NCBI GenBank assembly: GCA_963839475.1
Contig: CAWIVH010000018.1
Location: forward strand, 558,001-622,000
Origin: CAWIVH01 sp963839475
GTDB lineage: Bacteria > Acidobacteriota > UBA6911
DNA: 64,000 nt
Direction: 5' to 3'
Both the position numbers and the translations under genes were made by a program. Within the stretch, counting starts at the first letter, position 1, and the number at the start of each line of letters is the position of its first letter. This document shows, piece after piece, positions 27,234-36,469 of this stretch. The notes beneath the pieces were generated by a model, which worked only from the letters and a program-made list of their open reading frames with translations, did no database searches and had not been told where the DNA came from.

Positions 27234-27737
27234 CTAATCCGCCCAGAGGATAACACGCACCCCCCGGCGGTCTTCGAAATCCAGGACCAGCCCAGGTCCG
27301 TGGCTTTCCAGGTCTTCGAGCGTCAGCTGGAAATCGTCAAGGTTCAGATCCCGTCCTCCCCAATTCCATTGGACCCGGTCGGCGCGAGGCTTGAGTCTGA
27401 GAAGCCAGACCGGCAGCTGGACGTGCGCGATCTTCTTTTCCCGGGGATCCCAGGCGACAACATGGAGGGTGGTGATCTTGCCCGGCGAGACGCGTTCACT
27501 GCCACGGCGAACGCGGAAATTTCCCGGATTCTCACGGTCGACTTCAACCAACGGAGCCTGCCCCGTGAACCGATCGCGGATGCGCTGAAATTCTTCTTCT
27601 GCAACGGCGGCGGCGGCAGGGCGGATTTCCAGATGCCTTGTTACGGTGTAGACGATGAAACCGATGCCTAGTCCACCGGCGAGGATAACAAATCCTGCGA
27701 TCCCGAGCGCAATCCAACATCCTTTCCTCGCGGCCAT
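27234..27737 (-). CDS. Small single-helix membrane protein, unknown
   Basis: I recognise no named family. The start at 27737 follows GGGAGA by six bases. The 167-residue protein has one N-terminal membrane helix (about 7-30, IALGIAGFVILAGGLGIGFIVYTV) and a soluble domain of alternating charged strands with VSPGKITTLHVVAWDPREKK and HVQLPVWLLRLKP. It would be anchored to the inner membrane with the domain outside. It begins the minus-strand group 27.7-24.8 kb and is divergent from the HTH gene at 28110. Confidence 0.65.
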   Translation of the reverse strand: MAARKGCWIALGIAGFVILAGGLGIGFIVYTVTRHLEIRPAAAAVAEEEFQRIRDRFTGQAPLVEVDRENPGNFRVRRGSERVSPGKITTLHVVAWDPREKKIAHVQLPVWLLRLKPRADRVQWNWGGRDLNLDDFQLTLEDLESHGPGLVLDFEDRRGVRVILWAD

Positions 27738-28109
27738 AGCGATCTCCCGAATGATAAAAGAGCGGTCAGTTATTTCTACGAAAAGGAATGCCAAAGGGTT
27801 TACCGTCCGACCTCATCCTCAGGAAGTGGACATCTATGAAAGCATGAAACATATTCGGCCCAGCGCGCCGGCAGCCCTGCGGATAAAGAGTACCATTTCG
27901 TGTGAAGCTTCGGATCGCCGCTGAATCCAGCTGTCAGACAATACGGAGGGCCCAACGGCCTGACGCGCCTGGTGTGGCCAACGGCCCCCTGTCCCGTGCG
28001 TTGATCCGCCCTGGCCAATATTCTGCGTTGCGCCCTTCGCGTGGGATAGAAGGGATTTTTTGTACGCCCCATTGTAGTATCATGGGGAAGCGTAAGGAGA
28101 AAGCGCGGA
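27738..28109. other. Divergent intergenic region of about 370 bases
   Basis: The region lies between the small membrane protein (minus) and the HTH regulator (plus) and should carry both promoters. I find no convincing -35/-10 pair at consensus spacing; the AGGAG ribosome site of the HTH gene is near 28096. Confidence 0.4.
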
Positions 28110-28490
28110 ATGAAGAAAAAGCAGTTTGCAGAAATTCGGCGTCATTTGGAGAAAACCCAAAACCAGATGGCACAGGTTTTGGGGGTGTCAACAAAAGCCA
28201 TTCAGAGTTTTGAACAGGGTTGGCGAAAAATACCGGTGCATATCGAGCGGCAGATCCTGCTTTTAATGGCTTTGAAGAGGGGTGCTTCAAAAAAACAGGA
28301 GCCATGCTGGCTGATGCAGGATTGTGCGGAGGAGCAGAGGAAGAATTGCCCGGCATGGCAGTTCGATGCGGGAAATCTTTGCTGGTTCATCAATGGAACC
28401 ATCTGCAAGGGTATCTCCCAGGGAAATTGGCAAAAGAAATTGAAAATATGTCGGGAATGCGAGGTCTATCGATCGATTCTTCCGCTATAA
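28110..28490 (+). CDS. HTH (Xre-like) regulator with two-CW zinc-binding tail
   Basis: The 126-residue protein joins an Xre-type helix-turn-helix (about 5-55; QNQMAQVLGVSTKAIQSFEQGWR is the recognition region) to a cysteine/tryptophan-rich tail. The tail has cysteines at 66, 72, 80, 91, 99, 114 and 117, in the phrases PCWLMQDC, NCPAW, LCWFINGTIC and CRECEVY, i.e. the two-CW arrangement. The head probably binds DNA; the tail probably binds metal (Zn or Fe) and may sense redox or metal state. The start follows AAGGAG by 10 bases. Divergent placement from 27737 would fit control of that operon, an inference only. Confidence 0.75.
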   Translation: MKKKQFAEIRRHLEKTQNQMAQVLGVSTKAIQSFEQGWRKIPVHIERQILLLMALKRGASKKQEPCWLMQDCAEEQRKNCPAWQFDAGNLCWFINGTICKGISQGNWQKKLKICRECEVYRSILPL

Positions 28491-29579
28491 ATTCTGAAGA
28501 TTTGTCTCTGAATATCGGCGTCGATGCCGTATGCACGAACAGACAATTCATTAATATCCTCACGTCCCCACCCCACCCCTTATCCTGGAAACCAAGCAAT
28601 AAAGCCAACCTTCATTCGTGAAGGAACCGGGCGTTACGTTCTCTAGCCTGAAACACCGGACCTATAGGTCGTCTGGCTCCTCCTCCCGAAGGAGGATTTG
28701 GGGATCGAGGGATCCGGAGGGAAATTTTCCCTGAATCCTGGGATGCATTCCGATCAAAGTTTTTTTAGTTTTGATGGATCCGGCTTGTGCAAGCCGAATC
28801 GGAACCTCTTTAAATCCAAGCGCATAGAGTTACTCGACGCGCGAATTTGCGATCCATCACCCTTGGTCCAAATGTAAGGAACAAATATTGCGTGCGAACG
28901 GACGGGATATCCTGCTCTGTGTCAGTGGAAGACGCAGATAGCTCGGCCGGAATCCCTACCCGATTACTTTGCTGCATCCGGGGATTCCCCCTCTGCGCAT
29001 GGTTCACTGTGGCAGGTGACCATGCGGAATGGAATGACGGGAGCTTTGTTGGCTAAAAGGGCCCGTCAGAAAAACCCTCAACCAGTTGCCCTGGGGCAGA
29101 AATTGGAAAGCTCATCTGCCAATAGTGTTTAATCCGAATGCCGCATTCTTTTCTGATCATTCGATGTGCTGGATTTTTCCATCCTGTAAATTCAAACAAG
29201 GAGCTGCAGATGCCATGAACAGTTCATCCGATCCGGCGGCAGGTGTATTCAGAACTGAATCCTCAGATACTGATTATGAATATTCCAGTCGCAATGATTT
29301 GATCGGCCATTGAAATCCGGATGTTGGTCCATTTTCAGTCATTCCTAATTCAATAGGGCAGCGCAGCTATATGAGTTTCTGAATAAATCGGGCTGATAGA
29401 TTCACAATCAAGCGCTCATAACTTGTTCAACTGTTGATATTAATAGAGCCCACAAAGCAGGACTGCAGCACCAGAAACTTCCTCTAAAAACTGTGTTGGG
29501 ACCATATCCCGCCAGAACTCCACCGCCTTCAACTCAAGCTTTCTGAAGGCATATACGAAATTCATTTCAGGAAAACGCC
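28491..29579. other. Gene-poor 1.1 kb with a run of four hairpins
   Basis: No supportable gene is present. The first part carries four inverted repeats in 116 bases: 28681-28696 (6-bp stem, loop CGAA), 28718-28732 (a near-perfect palindrome), 28753-28775 (6-bp stem around a T run), and 28781-28796 (6-bp stem, loop GTGC). The second and third could form a terminator for the HTH gene. The rest, 28.8-29.58 kb, has short open frames only, no ribosome sites, and a lower GC look than its neighbours. Confidence 0.45.
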
Positions 29580-32133
29580 ATGATTTTGACTCACGCGCAG
29601 AAACTGTTGCTCTTTCGCGATACTCTGTTCGGCTTTCTCCCCGATGCATACCTTCGCAGCAGACGTTACATTGGCATGGGATGCCGCCGTTGCAGCGGAC
29701 CTTGCCGGCTACAAAATACATTATGGTACCGCTTCAAGAACCTATTCCGACACGATTACCCTGGGAAATCAGACGACCTTTACGGTTACCGGTCTGCAAA
29801 GCGGCACCTGGTATTTTGCAGTGACGGCATTCAACACCGCCGGGATCGAGAGCGGCTATTCCAATGAAGTAAGCAAAAGCATCGACGCGACGCCTCCAAC
29901 CATAACTGCGATTGTGAGCTCGAACATAACGGATTCCGGCGCTACTATCGCATGGGCAACCAACGAACCTTCAGATGCGCAGGTGGAATTTGGGAGAACG
30001 ACGGCCTACGGCAACAGCACATCCTTGGATGCCAAGCTGGCGACGATACACTCAGACTCTTTGAACGGATTGCTCGCGAACACCCTCTATCACTATCGCG
30101 TAAAATCGAAGGACATGGCCCGGAACCTCGCAACTTCCGCCGACTTCACCTTCAGCACCCTCGCGCCAAAGACCGCGATCCCGACATTCGTTCAAAATAA
30201 GGAATTCTCAATCACATCCGGCGGAAGCATGAGCGTGACCTTCCCAAGTCCAAACATGACCGGAAATCTGCTAGTCGCCTCTATCGTATGGGACAACAGT
30301 GGTCCAGTGAGCGTGAAGGACAGGATGGGTAACAGCTATTCAAGTGCCATCGGCCCCACCAAACGGAGCGGGAATTGGGCCAACGCTCAGATCTTTTACG
30401 CAAAAAATGTTGCCGGAGGCTCCAATACGGTCACGGTATATTTTTCGACATCCGTGACGCGGTACGGCCACCTTTCTATCCACGAATACGCGGGACTGGA
30501 TCCGATCGCCCCTTTCGCAGGGGCCAAGGCAGATTCTGGAACCTCCACTTTGATGGATAGCGGCCTGCTCTATACCACAACCAACAATGTCCTGTTGTTC
30601 GCGAGCGGCGGATCCAACCGCACAGTCACAAATCCGGGCTCAGGATTTACGGCTCGATCTCTGACCGATGGAAGGATCACTGAAGACAGCATTGCCGCGA
30701 GCCCGGGTACGTATGGCGCCACCGCCACTCAAAACGGATCGGCCTGGATCATGCAATTAGTTGCCTTCAGGCCGGCGGCCAGCCAGGTGCAGGCGACCAC
30801 GGCCTTGCCGCTGTTAAGCCAAGGGAAGAACTCATCCGCCGCCTTCCCTGAACTTTATCTCGGAGTTGCGCTTGTCAACACCGGGAGCGAAAAAGCTGTG
30901 CTGAAATTCACAGCAATCGATACGGCGGGGAAAGCCATCGCCACGGCGAATATCGATAACCCGGCCGTGCGCGAGCTGTGGCCCGGGGAGCAGATCACAA
31001 CAGGTGACAAAGAGCTGTTCGGAGATTCCCTTTCAGGCTCGCTGTTCGACGGGTGGATAAGATTGGACAGCACATCCCCTAAGATCGGCGGTTATTTTGC
31101 GATGTTTGACCAGGGTCTCACGGTTCACAAAGGAGCCACCATTTCGATCGAGTCTCCGCGATCGATCATTCTTCCGGAAATTGGCGAGCAGGGAAACGCC
31201 AGGATAACGGTGGCAAATGCCAGCTCTTGGCCTGGGACGGCATCCATGGAGCTGATAAGCGCCGATGGGATCATTCGAAGTTCGGTGGATCGAAGCGTGG
31301 AACCCAACGGAGCCGAGGTTATTGAATTATCCGCAGATCTTTTTGGCAGCGTTGTTCCAGCAACCACGGACTACTACCGCGTGCGCGCGAGTGAAGGGCT
31401 GCAGGTTTTCGAACTCCCTCGTAAAACGTCGGGCGACATCGAGGTTTTGAATCGACAAGATCAAAATACGGGCTCCAAAAAACTGTACGCACCACGATAC
31501 TGGCTGGGGCCCTATACTAGATCCACTCTGGCAATTGTGAACCTGGATTCAGAGGAAGGAACTGTAGCGATCAGGATCATCGACGAGGATGCCTACCAGG
31601 TCGGGGCAACCAGAATTCTTCAAATAGCACCGAACGGCAAGATCCTGCTCGATAATCCCGAGTTGGCTCAAAATGTCACATCGCGAAATGAAGCTCAGGG
31701 ATATTTAGAAATATCCAGCGAAGAAGTCCGTTTGACCGGGCATGTGTCATTCCCTGGTGCCGGACAGCCCAAGGCGAACCTTTCTTTACCACTGGCTGGC
31801 ATCCTCCGGAATTCAGCGCTTTTCAGCAATATCACTCAAAACGGCATCGGATCCGCAACCATGACGCTGATCAATCCGGCGGACGGCATTGTTTCGGTAA
31901 AAATGGAGCTTTATTCCGGGGATGGAAGAATTGCAGGCGTGGCTAGCGACGTTATTTACCCGCATGCATGCAGGTCTTGGCCGATTTCCGATAGTTTTCC
32001 AGGAATTTCGACGCGGGCCTGGACCTCCGGATATGTGAAAGTTACGGCAGATCAGCCCATCGCGATTTTCTCACCGTTGGCAAGTTCCTACTCCCCGGTT
32101 TTCACCATAATTCCGGCGCAGAACATTCCCTGA
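29580..32133 (+). CDS. Secreted FN3-domain protein, signal peptide interrupted by a +1 shift
   Basis: The main frame (from 29644, 829 residues) has two fibronectin type III domains (about 5-80 and 87-180, with ATPPTITAIV at the joint), a lectin-like or Flp-type sandwich (about 190-380), and three or so further beta domains to the end. The ATG at 29644 has no ribosome site and would lack a signal peptide. Just upstream, an ATG at 29580 with an AGGA site opens a leader MILTHAQKLLLF, and the downstream frame reads AILCSAFSPMHTFA before the mature ADVTLAW. Dropping one base near 29616 joins them into a textbook signal peptide. So the true start is probably 29580. Extracellular; probably adhesive or a glycan-binding scaffold. 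Confidence 0.7.
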
Positions 32134-32203
32134 TTTGATTTCGAGGTAGTCGGATCAAAAGGGAGGAAAACGGGAAAAGAGAGGTCCACCATCAGTCAGG
32201 GGA

Positions 32204-32926
32204 TCAATACCCGGAAAAGTCTTCACTGTTGACGTCGTCCTCTCCGACGCCGACCTCACTGAGCACATCCTTCATTGTTGTTACCAGGGCCGGAGGTCCG
32301 GCGATATAGTAAATCGGCGCAGACAAATCACTCACGTACTTAGCCAGCATCTCGCTGGAGATGTAACCAGTTTCACCATCCCATGAGACTTTCGAATCCG
32401 CTAGTTTGGTCATTGTAGGGAAGAGCGCAAAACCCGGCTGTTGCCGGATGAGTTCCTGCAACTCGGCGAGGAATGCCGCATCTTCAGGATGGCGATTGGC
32501 ATAGAAAAGAAAGATTCGCCTTGCGACTTCGGAATTCGCCGCCTGACGGAGCATGCTGCGAAACGGTGTGATGCCGATTCCACCGGCCAGGAAAACGGCA
32601 GGGCGAGTCGTCTTGCGATGCAGGGTCATGGAGCCAAAAGGACCATCCATCCTGACTTCGGAGCCTGCCGTGAACGTCCTGAGGACGCGCTTGAACGCGG
32701 TATCGCGCATGCGAGTCGCAATCATTAGCTCCGGCTCATAGGGAGCACTTGCCAGCGAAAAGGCCCTGGTGTTGCCTTCGGCATCGGTCTGCGGCGGTTC
32801 GATAAGCGTAAGGTCCACAGACTGGCCGGCGACGAATTCAAAACCGGCGGGCTTTTCAAAATGAAAGGCAAATGTTCCTTCGGCGACCTGCGAACGACTT
32901 CTGAGTTTCACGGTGTAGGAACCCAT
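32204..32926 (-). CDS. Ferredoxin/flavodoxin-NADP(H) reductase-like flavoprotein
   Basis: The 240-residue protein has an FAD-binding FR-type domain (about 3-105, with RAFSLAS binding the flavin) and a NAD(P)-binding domain (about 106-240, GGIGITP at 115-121, YYIAGPPALV near the end). No iron-sulfur domain is present. The start at 32926 follows AGGGAGG by nine bases. It is 65 bases downstream of the rubrerythrin gene, in the same direction, so it is a good candidate for the electron donor to that protein in peroxide reduction. Confidence 0.85.
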   Translation of the reverse strand: MGSYTVKLRSRSQVAEGTFAFHFEKPAGFEFVAGQSVDLTLIEPPQTDAEGNTRAFSLASAPYEPELMIATRMRDTAFKRVLRTFTAGSEVRMDGPFGSMTLHRKTTRPAVFLAGGIGITPFRSMLRQAANSEVARRIFLFYANRHPEDAAFLAELQELIRQQPGFALFPTMTKLADSKVSWDGETGYISSEMLAKYVSDLSAPIYYIAGPPALVTTMKDVLSEVGVGEDDVNSEDFSGY

Positions 32927-32991
32927 GATTTTATCCTCCCTGGAAATTCCGAAGAGCAACGCAAGGCCGCGACAAATCCCGGTGAGATCGT

Positions 32992-33489
32992 TTACACTTT
33001 CTGGAACTTCTCCGCTTTGGCGCCGCAAATCGGACAAGAGGCAGGAGGTTTGCCCACCTCAATGTGGCCGCAAACCGGGCACAGGTAAAAGTCCGTATCT
33101 TCCAGGTCCTTACCCTGCGCCACGGCATCCAACGCCGCCTGGTACAACCTGGCATGAACCGCCTCGGCTTTCATGGCATACCCGAACATGCGCTTGGCGC
33201 GGTGATCATCGGCGATTGCCTCCTGAAGCATCGGGGGATACATCTGGGTATATTCGTAAGTCTCCCCCCCGACGGCCGCGCGAAGATTGTCGGCGGTCGA
33301 ACCGACCCCATCCATGGCGGCAAGGTGCGCCAGCGCGTGAATGGTCTCCGCTTCGGCGGTCGTTCGAAACAGGCGCGCCACATTGGAGAAGCCCTCCTGT
33401 TCGGCTTTCCTGGCAAACGCCAGATACTTGCGATTAGCCTGACTTTCCCCCGCAAACGCTTCCTTAAGGTTTTCTCCGGTAGTAGCCAT
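32992..33489 (-). CDS. Rubrerythrin
   Basis: This is a peroxide-reducing di-iron protein of 165 residues, normal for the family. The ferritin-like domain (about 1-130) carries the Glu-rich helices around GESQANRKY, TAEAETIHA, GGETYEYTQMYPPM and KAEAVHARLY. The C-terminal rubredoxin-like knuckle has CPVC (Cys137, Cys140) and CPIC (Cys152, Cys155). The start at 33489 follows GAGGTG by seven bases. It is cotranscribed with the flavin reductase directly downstream, which would provide the electrons; the pair is an anaerobic/microaerobic oxidative-stress module. Confidence 0.92.
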   Translation of the reverse strand: MATTGENLKEAFAGESQANRKYLAFARKAEQEGFSNVARLFRTTAEAETIHALAHLAAMDGVGSTADNLRAAVGGETYEYTQMYPPMLQEAIADDHRAKRMFGYAMKAEAVHARLYQAALDAVAQGKDLEDTDFYLCPVCGHIEVGKPPASCPICGAKAEKFQKV

Positions 33490-33655
33490 AAAACACCTCA
33501 TGAATCTGGAATGGAATTTCCCTGCTCAACCTACTAAACATAGGGCAGACCTCGCGGAAATTGGAAGCATAATTTCAGTCCGAAGAGCTTTGTGCGAGTC
33601 CACGCTCCCGAATTCGCGATCCGGCATTGCAGAGCAGGAAATGGCTATGGCGTCT

Positions 33656-34750
33656 TTATTTTTGGTAGCGGTCGGGCACAGGCAGACCGCGCGCGGCGAG
33701 CATGGAGATGAGCCGTCCGGGATCGTCCGTAATAATGCCGTCCACACCCCATTCGATCATTCTGGCCGTCAGGATTGAATCAAAGCAGGTTCCCAGCTTT
33801 TCGGGCCAGCTCCACACGACAACTTTCAAACCTAGGCGGTGCGCCTCCTCCAGCGACTCCCTGGTCAGTTCGGAGTCCTCCGGATCCCACGCGAAGCCGC
33901 CCAGAGCCTTGACCATGGAAGGAATCGTACTACCGTAATCCTTCACGAGCCTACCGCCCGTCCAAAGGCCAGCCGCTTTCGGGTCCGAACTGAAGAAGCT
34001 GTCGACTCCCCCTTTTTCATTGTCACGCGAGGTCAGATACGCGGTTTTGACGCTTTTGTCCAGCCTCTGAAGTTCGTAAAGGCATCGGAAATCAAAGGCA
34101 TGAACTTCGACACGGCTGATGATCCCTTCCTCCCTTAAAACCTTGTACACTGCTGCTGCGAAAGCTTCAGGCGACGGACTGAGCTCGGGGTGGGAAGGCG
34201 CGGTCTTCATTTCAATCTGGATCCCGATTCTCTTGCCGGTCGCACGGTCGGCGAAACGTACAACCTCCCTCAGGGTGGGCATGTGAGTTCCGTCCACGGG
34301 GACCTGGTCCGGGAAATACCGGGAATAGGCACTGTCCGGATTAAGCCTGCCCACATCGAAACGCCGCAATTCCTCAAGTGTCAGCCTCGCGACGGCATAT
34401 TTCTGTTCGTACTCGATGCGTTCGGCATTCGGGCGTTTCGTGATAGCCTCGCGGCTCTGGGCAAGAAACACGCCCTTCTCATCACGGGTAATGTCCGGAT
34501 TGAGCACCAGATCGTGGGAAAGTACGACTTCGCTGTCCCTGGTGAGAACCACATCCATATCGATCCAGTCTGCGCCGATGCGCAGTGCTGCACCGTATGA
34601 AGGAAGAGTGTTTTCCGGGGCGAATGCCCTGGCTCCGCGATGGGCGTAAACCTCGGGGCGCCGGGTGGACGGGAGTGGCGCAGAGGCGGAAAGAATGACA
34701 GGCATGGCCAGGATCATCAGAAATCGGGGACTCGGCATAGGACCATCCAT
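33656..34750 (-). CDS. Exported glycerophosphodiester phosphodiesterase (second paralog)
   Basis: The 364-residue enzyme has a short hydrophobic leader (about 10-24) and the GDPD core: His37-Arg38 in AHRGA, Glu46-Asn47-Thr48 in PENTLP, Asp64-Met-Asp66 where the family normally has Glu-x-Asp, and His79 in LSHD. The metal-site Glu to Asp change is conservative. A later EMKTAPS and the closing GVDGIITDDP are typical. Start is uncertain between 34750 and 34738 since neither has a clear ribosome site. It lies 82 bases after the phosphatase gene on the same strand. It may supply glycerol-3-phosphate from phospholipid or polymer debris. Confidence 0.87.
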   Translation of the reverse strand: MDGPMPSPRFLMILAMPVILSASAPLPSTRRPEVYAHRGARAFAPENTLPSYGAALRIGADWIDMDVVLTRDSEVVLSHDLVLNPDITRDEKGVFLAQSREAITKRPNAERIEYEQKYAVARLTLEELRRFDVGRLNPDSAYSRYFPDQVPVDGTHMPTLREVVRFADRATGKRIGIQIEMKTAPSHPELSPSPEAFAAAVYKVLREEGIISRVEVHAFDFRCLYELQRLDKSVKTAYLTSRDNEKGGVDSFFSSDPKAAGLWTGGRLVKDYGSTIPSMVKALGGFAWDPEDSELTRESLEEAHRLGLKVVVWSWPEKLGTCFDSILTARMIEWGVDGIITDDPGRLISMLAARGLPVPDRYQK

Positions 34751-34832
34751 TGAGCAGGCATTTCGATCATCAACTGCCGGATTATAGAGGACCTTCTGAT
34801 TCCATGTAATCCCGAATTCTCGGATGCCACAA

Positions 34833-36152
34833 TTAGCGGAGCTCTGGCTGGGGCTGTTTTTCGCGTTTGACGATCACGAGGGTGAAGTCATCGCTGTAGG
34901 CCCTGGAACAGGAAAAAGCCTGGGTCCGTTCGATGATGCTATGGATCATGTCCCCGGCCGGCAGGTTATTCGCCGCCCGCAGATCCGCTTCCAAGCAGGG
35001 CGTCCCGTACTCGATTCCATTTTCACTGCTGACCTCGATGACTCCGTCCGTGTAGAGCACGAGTGTGTCCCCGTGCGCTATCGTTATCTCACCGGTTTCA
35101 AACTCCATGTCGTTCATGATTCCCAGCGCCGTGCCACCGGACTCGAGTTGGGTTGAGGGTTCTCCCGGTCGGATCAATAAAGGAGGGTTATGGCCGCAAT
35201 TGGAGTAGATGAAACGGCCGTTCTGCGGGTCGAGGACGCCATAGACCGCAGAGACGAAAGTGGCATCCCCAATGGACTCCCAAAGCAGGCTGTTCACTTT
35301 TTTCACGATGCGCGAAATATTTTGGCCATTACGGACCTGAGCACGCAATGCTGCCCGGAAGGTAGCCATGATGAGCGCAGCGGGAACGCCTTTGCCCGAA
35401 ACATCCGCGATGGCGATCCCCAGACTTCCATCGGCATAGGGAATGTAGTCAAAACAATCGCCGCTGATTTCCCAGGTCGGCAGATTCATTCCCGCGATGT
35501 CGAAACCCGGTATCCTGGGATTATCCCTCGGAAGCAGCCCTGCCTGCACTTCCCGCGCGATCCGGAGCTGGTTTTCGATGCGTTTCTTTTCCAGCAGTTC
35601 TGCGTGAAGCAAGGTCTTTTCTATGCAGGATGCCGCAGCATTGGCGAAAAAGTGAAGGATTTCAACATCGCTTCTTGAATAGGTGTTGAGATGGTCGCTT
35701 TCGAGGTTGAGCGCACCAATCACCCGGCCGCCAATCGTTATGGGCACGGCGATTTCAGATAGGGTCCGGGCCCGTCCCGCAATGTATCGCGGATCCTTCC
35801 TCACGTCCGGGACTACGACTGTTTCGCCGCAGCGGATGGCATAACCCACGATGCCCTTCCCTGAGCGAAGCATCGGATCTTCTCTGGGATTCAGATTGTC
35901 GAAACCGCGCGAAGCAATGCCCGAAATAAGGTTATTCAGGGAACCGTCACCAAGCGGCAGTGCCGCTTGTGTGAGGACGAAAATGCCGGCGGCATCGGAC
36001 GGAACAACGGAACGGGCCGTTTCGATCAGGTGATTCAGAACTTCACCCAGATCAAGAGTCCCGCTGATTTTTTCGGAAATCTGGAGGAGCAACTGGTATC
36101 TTCGTTCAACCGACAAGGGGACCGATTCGGAATTTCTCGGATCTTTCATCAT
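34833..36152 (-). CDS. GAF-domain PP2C (SpoIIE/RsbU-like) phosphatase
   Basis: The 439-residue cytoplasmic protein joins a GAF sensor domain (about 20-185, with GKGIVGYAIRCGETVVVPDV) through a coiled linker (KRIENQLRIAREVQAGLLP) to a PPM-type phosphatase (about 220-430). Metal-binding acidic residues are visible in SGDCFDYI, IADVSGKGVPAA, LYTDGVIE and SRAYSDDFTLVIV. Such proteins dephosphorylate anti-sigma antagonists in partner-switching pathways. No antagonist or anti-sigma gene is nearby. An ATG pair at 36152/36149 gives some start ambiguity. It is divergent from the first Asp-box gene at 36470. Confidence 0.9.
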   Translation of the reverse strand: MMKDPRNSESVPLSVERRYQLLLQISEKISGTLDLGEVLNHLIETARSVVPSDAAGIFVLTQAALPLGDGSLNNLISGIASRGFDNLNPREDPMLRSGKGIVGYAIRCGETVVVPDVRKDPRYIAGRARTLSEIAVPITIGGRVIGALNLESDHLNTYSRSDVEILHFFANAAASCIEKTLLHAELLEKKRIENQLRIAREVQAGLLPRDNPRIPGFDIAGMNLPTWEISGDCFDYIPYADGSLGIAIADVSGKGVPAALIMATFRAALRAQVRNGQNISRIVKKVNSLLWESIGDATFVSAVYGVLDPQNGRFIYSNCGHNPPLLIRPGEPSTQLESGGTALGIMNDMEFETGEITIAHGDTLVLYTDGVIEVSSENGIEYGTPCLEADLRAANNLPAGDMIHSIIERTQAFSCSRAYSDDFTLVIVKREKQPQPELR

Positions 36153-36346
36153 CGTGAACCTGCCGATGGCAATGAAACCAGCCGGTCAATGCAGGACAGA
36201 CCTGTTATCCTGGTCGACAGTCAATTTATCACAGGCAGGAAACGGAAGAACCGCGATTCTCGAATCGAGCCTCATTGAGAACCGTCTCTCGCTGCGGGTG
36301 CAAATCATTTCCCGCCTCGAATTTCCACCAGTGTTTGATTGCCTTG

Positions 36347-36375
36347 TTGATGTGGTTCCACCATCCGCTTATACT
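36347..36375 (+). promoter_or_regulatory. Candidate sigma-70 promoter of the first Asp-box gene
   Basis: TTGATG (36347-36352), a 17-base spacer, then TATACT (36370-36375) lies about 95 bases before the ATG at 36470, in a 317-base divergent intergenic region. Four and five of six bases match consensus. The rest of the region shows nothing else. Confidence 0.5.
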
Positions 36376-36469
36376 CGGACAAGGCTTCGAGACCTGTCAC
36401 AATCTCGGCGATGCCTCGGTTTTTGGGGAAACGATTTTCTGCAGATTCATAAAAATGTCAGGTGAATAG

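Noticed and set aside
28220..28621. Plus-strand open frame of 133 residues overlapping the HTH gene
   Set aside because: Overlaps the cysteine tail of the HTH protein in another frame and lacks support.
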